A stretch of 64,000 nt of DNA from Mytilus trossulus (Eukaryota; Mollusca; Bivalvia; Mytilida; Mytilidae). The translations under genes and the position numbers were made by a program. Positions 59,026-64,000 of the stretch are shown in pieces; position 1 is the stretch's first letter; every line of letters starts with the position of its first letter. The notes beneath the pieces were generated by a model. The model did no database searches. It worked only from the letters and a program-made list of their open reading frames with translations, and was not told the DNA's origin. The stretch lies in the NCBI RefSeq assembly GCF_036588685.1, contig NC_086374.1, positions 19,708,886 to 19,772,885 on the forward strand, given 5' to 3'.

Positions 59026-59880
59026 TTAACCAAATACATCTGTATTATCCAAATATCCAGGAATTTGGTCTTTAACAGAATGGTCGTTAAAAATACCGGC
59101 AATATTTACAAAATCAAAACCTTTATTGACATACTTTATCTTAATAAAATGTTTTTTATGATCTTCAGGGCGATAAATATTTGGAAACAGTTTAGAATAA
59201 CAATATGCCATTATAATATGGACAATTTCATACTTAGGACTGTAATATGAAATTGTGTTGCAATCCTCTAAAATTTTATTTAATTTATTTATAGGTAAAG
59301 AACAAAGTTTGGTTAGCAGATAGTGTCTGCCGTTGTTTTTTTAAATAGAAATTAGGTCCGAAATATTTGTATGGTTGGTCCGAAATTTTCTTTGATTGCG
59401 ATTTTTTCTGCGTCCATGAGAACGATTTTTACGAACAGTTTTAGAAACTATATCCAAAATGTTAACAGAATCGGTTCTTGATATATTGCCAATTCCCATG
59501 ATATTATCATTAAGACCGAGAGGGTAGACTGTCTGTAATTTTTTTGATCCAATTTAATTCAATTATTTTTCGTGATCGTACAAACTTTGAATGAGATTCA
59601 CCAGGCTGCTTATTTACTACTTCTAAAGGTTGAACTGTTAGATATTTAATAGGATGACTGTGTTGATAAATGATACTTTTATATAAGCGGTTTTGAAGAT
59701 GGAGACGTGTAGATATTAGTTTAGTATTTAATATGTTTCCATTTCTAAGCTTCATATTTGTTTTTTGGTATGTAGATTTAATACAAAGGAGCAAAGACTG
59801 GCGTCCAGAATATGGACCATCACACAGTAGATTGAATTGTGTAAAAATTAGAAAGTAGAAAACTGTTCGGCTCAAGACGT
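59026..59880 (-). pseudogene. PLE 5'/N-terminal fragment, inverted
   Basis: On the minus strand 59875-59510 encodes R-S-R-K-I-I-E-L-N-W-I-K-K-I-T-D-S-L-P, a block seen near the N terminus of this RT family. Its first part (59466-59045) is the inverted counterpart of 60108-60532 and encodes K-I-K-Y-V-N-K-G-F-D-F-V-N-I-A-G-I-F. A short 'ccaaatacatctgtatta' duplication marks its broken right end (about 59010-59045). No RT core remains in this fragment. Confidence 0.7.
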
Positions 59881-60107
59881 CAAATGCTTATTGTCATAAG
59901 TTACCCGACAAATTTATCAAAAGATAGAATATATCAAGGTAGCGACTGACGTCTGACTTAATAGATGAATGGGGCTGAATATTAAAATACTACTTTTTGA
60001 TAGATATTCCTAAAGTAATGAACATAGAGAAGTTCTCGCTCGGACACACACTCCATAATCTAGTATAATATAAGAGCATAAACCTTAAGCACGGGGAGTA
60101 ACATTTT
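59881..60107. other. Spacer between inverted PLE copies
   Basis: About 230 bp of AT-rich sequence. It may include the element's own 5' end or the target sequence; I see no feature. Confidence 0.4.
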
Positions 60108-63100
60108 GTTAACATTTTGGATATAGTTTCTAAAACTGTTCGTAAAAATCGTTCTCATGGACGCAGAAAAAATCGCAATCACAGAAAATTTCGGACCAAC
60201 CATACAAATATTTCGGACCTAATTTCTATTTCAAAAACAACGGCAGACATTATCTGTTAACCAAACTTTGTTCTTTACCTATAAATAAATTAAATAAAAT
60301 TTTAGAGGATTGCAACACAATTTCATATTACAGTCCTAAGTATGAAATTGTCCAAATTATAATGGCATATTGTTATTCTAAACTGTTTCCAAAAATTGAT
60401 CGCCCTGAAGATCAGAAAAAACATTTTATTAAAATAAAGTATGTCAATAAAGGTTTTGATTTTGTAAATATTGCCGGTATTTTTAACGACCATTCTGTTA
60501 AAGACCAAATTCCTGGATATTTTGATAATACTGAACTCCCTCTCATTTGTTATATTTACAAGAAATCTACCCGAAAATATGTGTTTAATTATAGCCAATT
60601 GTGTAAAGATGTAAATATCACTGAAATTACACCTATGTCGTGTAATTGCAGAATACACCTATGGCCCAATTTCCCATGTTATAACAGGAGACCTTAACAT
60701 CGTTCGCGACCGAGAGTTAAAATCATTCCTCAGTAAAGGACTTAAATATCGTCCCCGTCAACTATTAACTGGAATGAGTGTCGTAATATCATCCACGACT
60801 CACTCCGTGCCTACTGTTTGAAATGGGTAAAACGTGAAAAAGCTGACAGAAAATCTTTGGATTCTTTTTTTAATTCAGTAATGAAGTTAGTTGATATTCG
60901 AATACAACATTTTAAAGAACATTTAACTCTTAACAAAAACCTTTAAAAACCCTATTTCGCGTATCAAAAATAAACTAACAGAACTAGCCAAGAAATTTGT
61001 TTTTGTCCCGGCTGATAAAAGAGGGACCAAAGGGACAGTCAAACTCGTAAATCTAAAACAAACTGACAACGCCATGGCTTAAAATGAAAAAGACAAACAG
61101 AAAAACAATAGTACACATGACACAACATAGAAAACTAAAGAATAAACAACACGAACCCCACCAAAAACTAGGGGTGATCTCAGGTGCTCCGGGAGGGTAA
61201 GCAGATCCTGCTCCACATGCGGCACCCGTCGTGTTGCTTATGTGATTACAAATCCGGTAAAAAGTCTAATTCGGTAGGTCAAATTCATGAAAGGGAATGG
61301 GGATTGTAGTTACGACGTAAGGAACATATCCGATATCATTTGTGAAACAATAATTCCATAACGGTCAACCAACTCGTGATGGCGTCCGTAAAATTTACGA
61401 AGGGATGACTTCAACTTCACCATTTGGAACTCTTGGTTTAATAGCTTCCTTTTGAGCATGATAAAGCTGCTAATAATATCATTATTGTTTGACGTAAATT
61501 TTATATAGAGGTTCTGCAAAAGGAAATCACGAATTCACCAACATTCCAACTGACTTCATTTTCAGAAAACGACATCTGTAACAAACATAAACTTTTAGCC
61601 ACTTCTTTACAAGCAGAACCAAACACAACGAAAGTCCCAACTATGTACTGGCTTCCGAAGCTGCACAAAAAACCTTACAAATATAGATTTATTTCATCTT
61701 CTATAGCTATTGTTCAACTACTAAATTGTCTGTTTTACTTACTAGTACACTTGGTACAATAAAAAACCTGATAATAAATTGTTCAAATAAGGCCTTTGAA
61801 AATAGTGGAATTAATTACTTTTGGAGTGTCAAAAACTCGTTGGAAGTACTTGATAAATTGCATGCATATATTGGTGATTTTGAATCTGTTCAAAGTTTTG
61901 ATTTTTCTACCCTATATACCACTTTGCTTCATATTTTTACTAAGAAAAAATTCACATCCCGAATTAACTGGGCATTTAAAAAGTCGGAATGCGAGTACAT
62001 ATGTTCAAACTCTTTTAGATAATTTTTTAGTAGCAATAAACAAAAGAACTATGTCAATTGGACATGCTTTGATACTATTTTTGCGCTTCAATTTTTACTT
62101 GATAACATTTTTGTTCGCTTTGGAGATTCCGTATATCGTCAAGTTATTGGAATTCCAATGGGGACTAACTGTGCACCACTTATTGTGGACCTGTTTTTGT
62201 ATTGTTATGAGTTACAATTTATGACTAAATTTAGCAAAGACCCATCAAAACAACATTTGATACAAAAATTTAGCAATACTTTTAGATATTTGGATGATAT
62301 ATTGGCTCTCAATAATGACGACTTCAGTATGTATACTAAAGAAATTTATCCTGTGGAACTTACTTTGAATAAAGCTAATGATAACAATGACCACTGCCCT
62401 TTCCTCGATCTTGATATCTATATCATAAACGGAAAGCTTAATACAAAAATTTATGATAAAAGAGATGATTTTTCATTTCCTATTGTTAATTATCCATTTT
62501 TAGATGGTGACGTTCCCTTGTCACCATCTTATGGTGTTTATATATCTCAACTTGTACGATTCGCTCGTGTATGTAACAACGTATTAGATTTTAGCGAGAG
62601 AAATTTATGTATTACTGAAAAATTATTACACCAGGGTTTTCGATATCACAAACTGGTCAAATCATTTACTAAATTTTATCACCGGTATAAGGAAATAATT
62701 CGTAAATATAACTCAACATGCAGACATCTTATACATTTAGGTATTTCACATCCAATTTTTTATGGAAATATTCTTTATAAAGCACAAAAATGTCAGTACT
62801 CTCCTCAGAAACTAACAAAACCTTTAAATAAACTTATAAGAAGGGGATATAGTTACGATACTGTTGTCAGGTCATAAAAGATTGCATATTTTGGCTTTAA
62901 TATTGATTCACTGATAGGGTCTTTGCATCGGAATTAAACACATTTATTTCTAAAAAACAATTGTTGACATGTCACGGGTTATGTTCTTCTCATATATTTT
63001 ATGATAGTATGATACTAAACCCCTAACGGGAGGGATTGTGCCTGATATTCATATGATGAAGACATAATCTTTCAATCAGTTTAATTGAGGTCTGGAGCTG

Positions 63101-63560
63101 GCATGTCAGTTAACTGCTGGTAGTCTGTTGTTATTTATGTATTATTGTCATTTTATTTATTTTCTTTTATTACATCTTTTGACATCGGACTCGGACTTCT
63201 CTTTAACTGAATTTTAATGTGCGTATTGTTATTCTTTTACTTTTCTACATTGGCTAGTGGTATAGGGGGAGGGTTGAGATCTCATAAACATGTTTAACCC
63301 CGCCGCATTTTGCGCCTGTCCCAAGTCAGGAGCCTCTGGCCTTTGTTAGTCTTTTAGTGATTTTAAATTTTAGTTTCTTGTGTATAATTCGGAGTTTAGT
63401 ATGACGTTCATTATCACTGTACTATTATGCATATTTTTAGGGGCCAGCTGAAGGACACCTACAGGTGCGGGAATTCTCGCTACATTGAAGACCCGTTGGT
63501 TGCTTTCGGCTGTTGTCTGCTCTTTGGTCGGTTGGTTGTCGCTTTGACATATTCACCATT
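60108..63560 (+). pseudogene. Penelope-like retroelement with RT relic
   Basis: Plus-strand relic in order. 60108-60697 is an N-terminal part with F-N-Y-S-Q-L-C-K and basic R-K-N-R-S-H-G-R-R motifs. 60700-61012 encodes D-L-N-I-V-R-D-R-E-L, then F-V-P-A-D-K. A foreign insertion occupies 61020-61458. 61459-61725 includes M-Y-W-L-P-K-L-H-K. 61726-62022 includes F-D-F-S-T-L-Y-T-T. 62158-62877 is a 239-codon open piece with M-G-T-N-C-A-P-L, the catalytic Y-L-D-D and Y-D-K-R-D-D-F-S-F-P-I-V-N. The 3' tail (62880-63560) ends in repeats shared with 1-120 and 7165-7290. Frameshifts and stops make it inactive. PLE affiliation is from motif recognition; the start is truncated relative to the inverted copy. 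Confidence 0.78.
61020..61458 (-). mobile_element. 5'-truncated sister PLE nested in the PLE relic
   Basis: 439 bp inserted between the codons for P-A-D-K and A-A-N-N-I of the host element. It is flanked by a perfect 7-bp direct repeat TGATAAA (61013-61019 and 61459-61465). On the minus strand it carries the C-terminal RT-protein stretch L-K-S-S-L-R-K-F-Y-G-R-H-H and the family's 3' tail, ending GGTCCCTCT. Removing it in thought restores continuity of the host homology on both sides. Confidence 0.85.
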
Positions 63561-63573
63561 TCCTTTCTCAATT

Positions 63574-64000
63574 TTATTGTAATTTAATTTTGTCTTTTTG
63601 GTTTTTGAATATTAACATACTATATGAATATAAGGAGATGAGCGATTTTTCCAGAAAGTTTATGTGTTGCATTTCGTCGGGTAATGTAATGTATCTCGGT
63701 TGTTTCCTGTAATTTGTTACTACTTCAGTTTTATCGTATATCTTTTGTAAAGTCATTTTATAAAATTTACTGTTTGCAATTGTATAAATTATTCTAAATA
63801 ATAGGGATGTTCTGGTACCTAACAGAAAACCCTGGCCGTTTTTGGCACAACTTTTTTTAACTTTTGGTCCTCGACGCTGTTCAACTTTGTACTTGTTTCG
63901 GCTTTCAAACTTTTGAATCTGGGCGTCACTAGTAAGTCTTGTGTGGACGAAATGCACTTCTGGCATATTAAAATTTTAAACTTGTTGCCTTTTGTTAGCT
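63574..64000 (+). mobile_element. Hammerhead-associated repeat (retrozyme-like), runs off the window
   Basis: Shares 'aaagtcattttataaaatt', 'attattctaaataatagg' and 'ttggtcctcg' with 42298-42560. It ends in a hammerhead-like motif at 63921-63968: 'gcgtca-CTAGTAA-GTCTTGTGTGGAC-GAAA-tgcacttc-tggcata'. Stem II and GAAA are kept and CUGAUGA is damaged. The 130-codon minus-strand frame over it is antisense repeat sequence, not a gene. Confidence 0.58.

Noticed and set aside
63574..63966. 130-codon minus-strand frame
   Set aside because: It is antisense to a hammerhead-bearing noncoding repeat, with related copies at 42 and 51 kb that are broken in this frame.

Overview
The window looks like nuclear DNA of a bivalve mollusc, most likely a mussel (Mytilidae). 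It is AT-rich, its genes carry spliceosomal introns, and almost every intergenic stretch holds dispersed repeats of the kinds that fill mussel genomes: Penelope-like retroelement (PLE) tails, hammerhead-ribozyme elements, MITEs and a Ty3/Gypsy element. Host genes are few. I can support two: a RING-less TRIM-like B-box protein (44065-45774, minus) and a six-exon aldo-keto reductase (54770-58477, minus).

Layout. 1-8372: no gene, a mosaic of decayed repeats. 8373-33944: two head-to-tail copies of one 12,786-bp unit (8373-21158 and 21159-33944), with exact register and almost no sequence difference. Each unit carries repeat-rich DNA, a foldback-like element whose inverted ends are arrays of a 16-bp repeat (about 12.9-14.8 kb in unit 1), a 131-bp hairpin MITE with a 9-bp target duplication inside it, and the 3' part of a minus-strand Ty3/Gypsy retrotransposon. 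The full retrotransposon is 28150-40088. Read on the minus strand it runs 5' LTR (38277-40088), tRNA-Leu primer site, gag, pol in the -1 frame, an extra C2H2 zinc-finger ORF in the env position, polypurine tract, 3' LTR (28150-29956). The duplication boundary cuts its integrase, so unit 1 keeps only the 3' half.

40089-52660: repeats around the TRIM gene, including several hammerhead-like motifs and 5'-truncated PLE insertions with recognisable target duplications. 52660-54400: a dispersed bivalve repeat split by a 721-bp MITE in a TTAA site. 54400-58480: the aldo-keto reductase, intact in reading frame but with His where the catalytic Tyr is expected. 58690-64000: PLE copies, including an inverted pair and a nested insertion, ending in another hammerhead-bearing repeat.

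Most noteworthy: the spliced-looking zinc-finger ORF of the Gypsy element, the hammerhead-like motifs, the minisatellite-ended foldback element, the precise 12.8-kb tandem duplication (real or an assembly artefact) and the Tyr-to-His aldo-keto reductase. Family assignments of repeats rest on recognition by eye, not on database searches.
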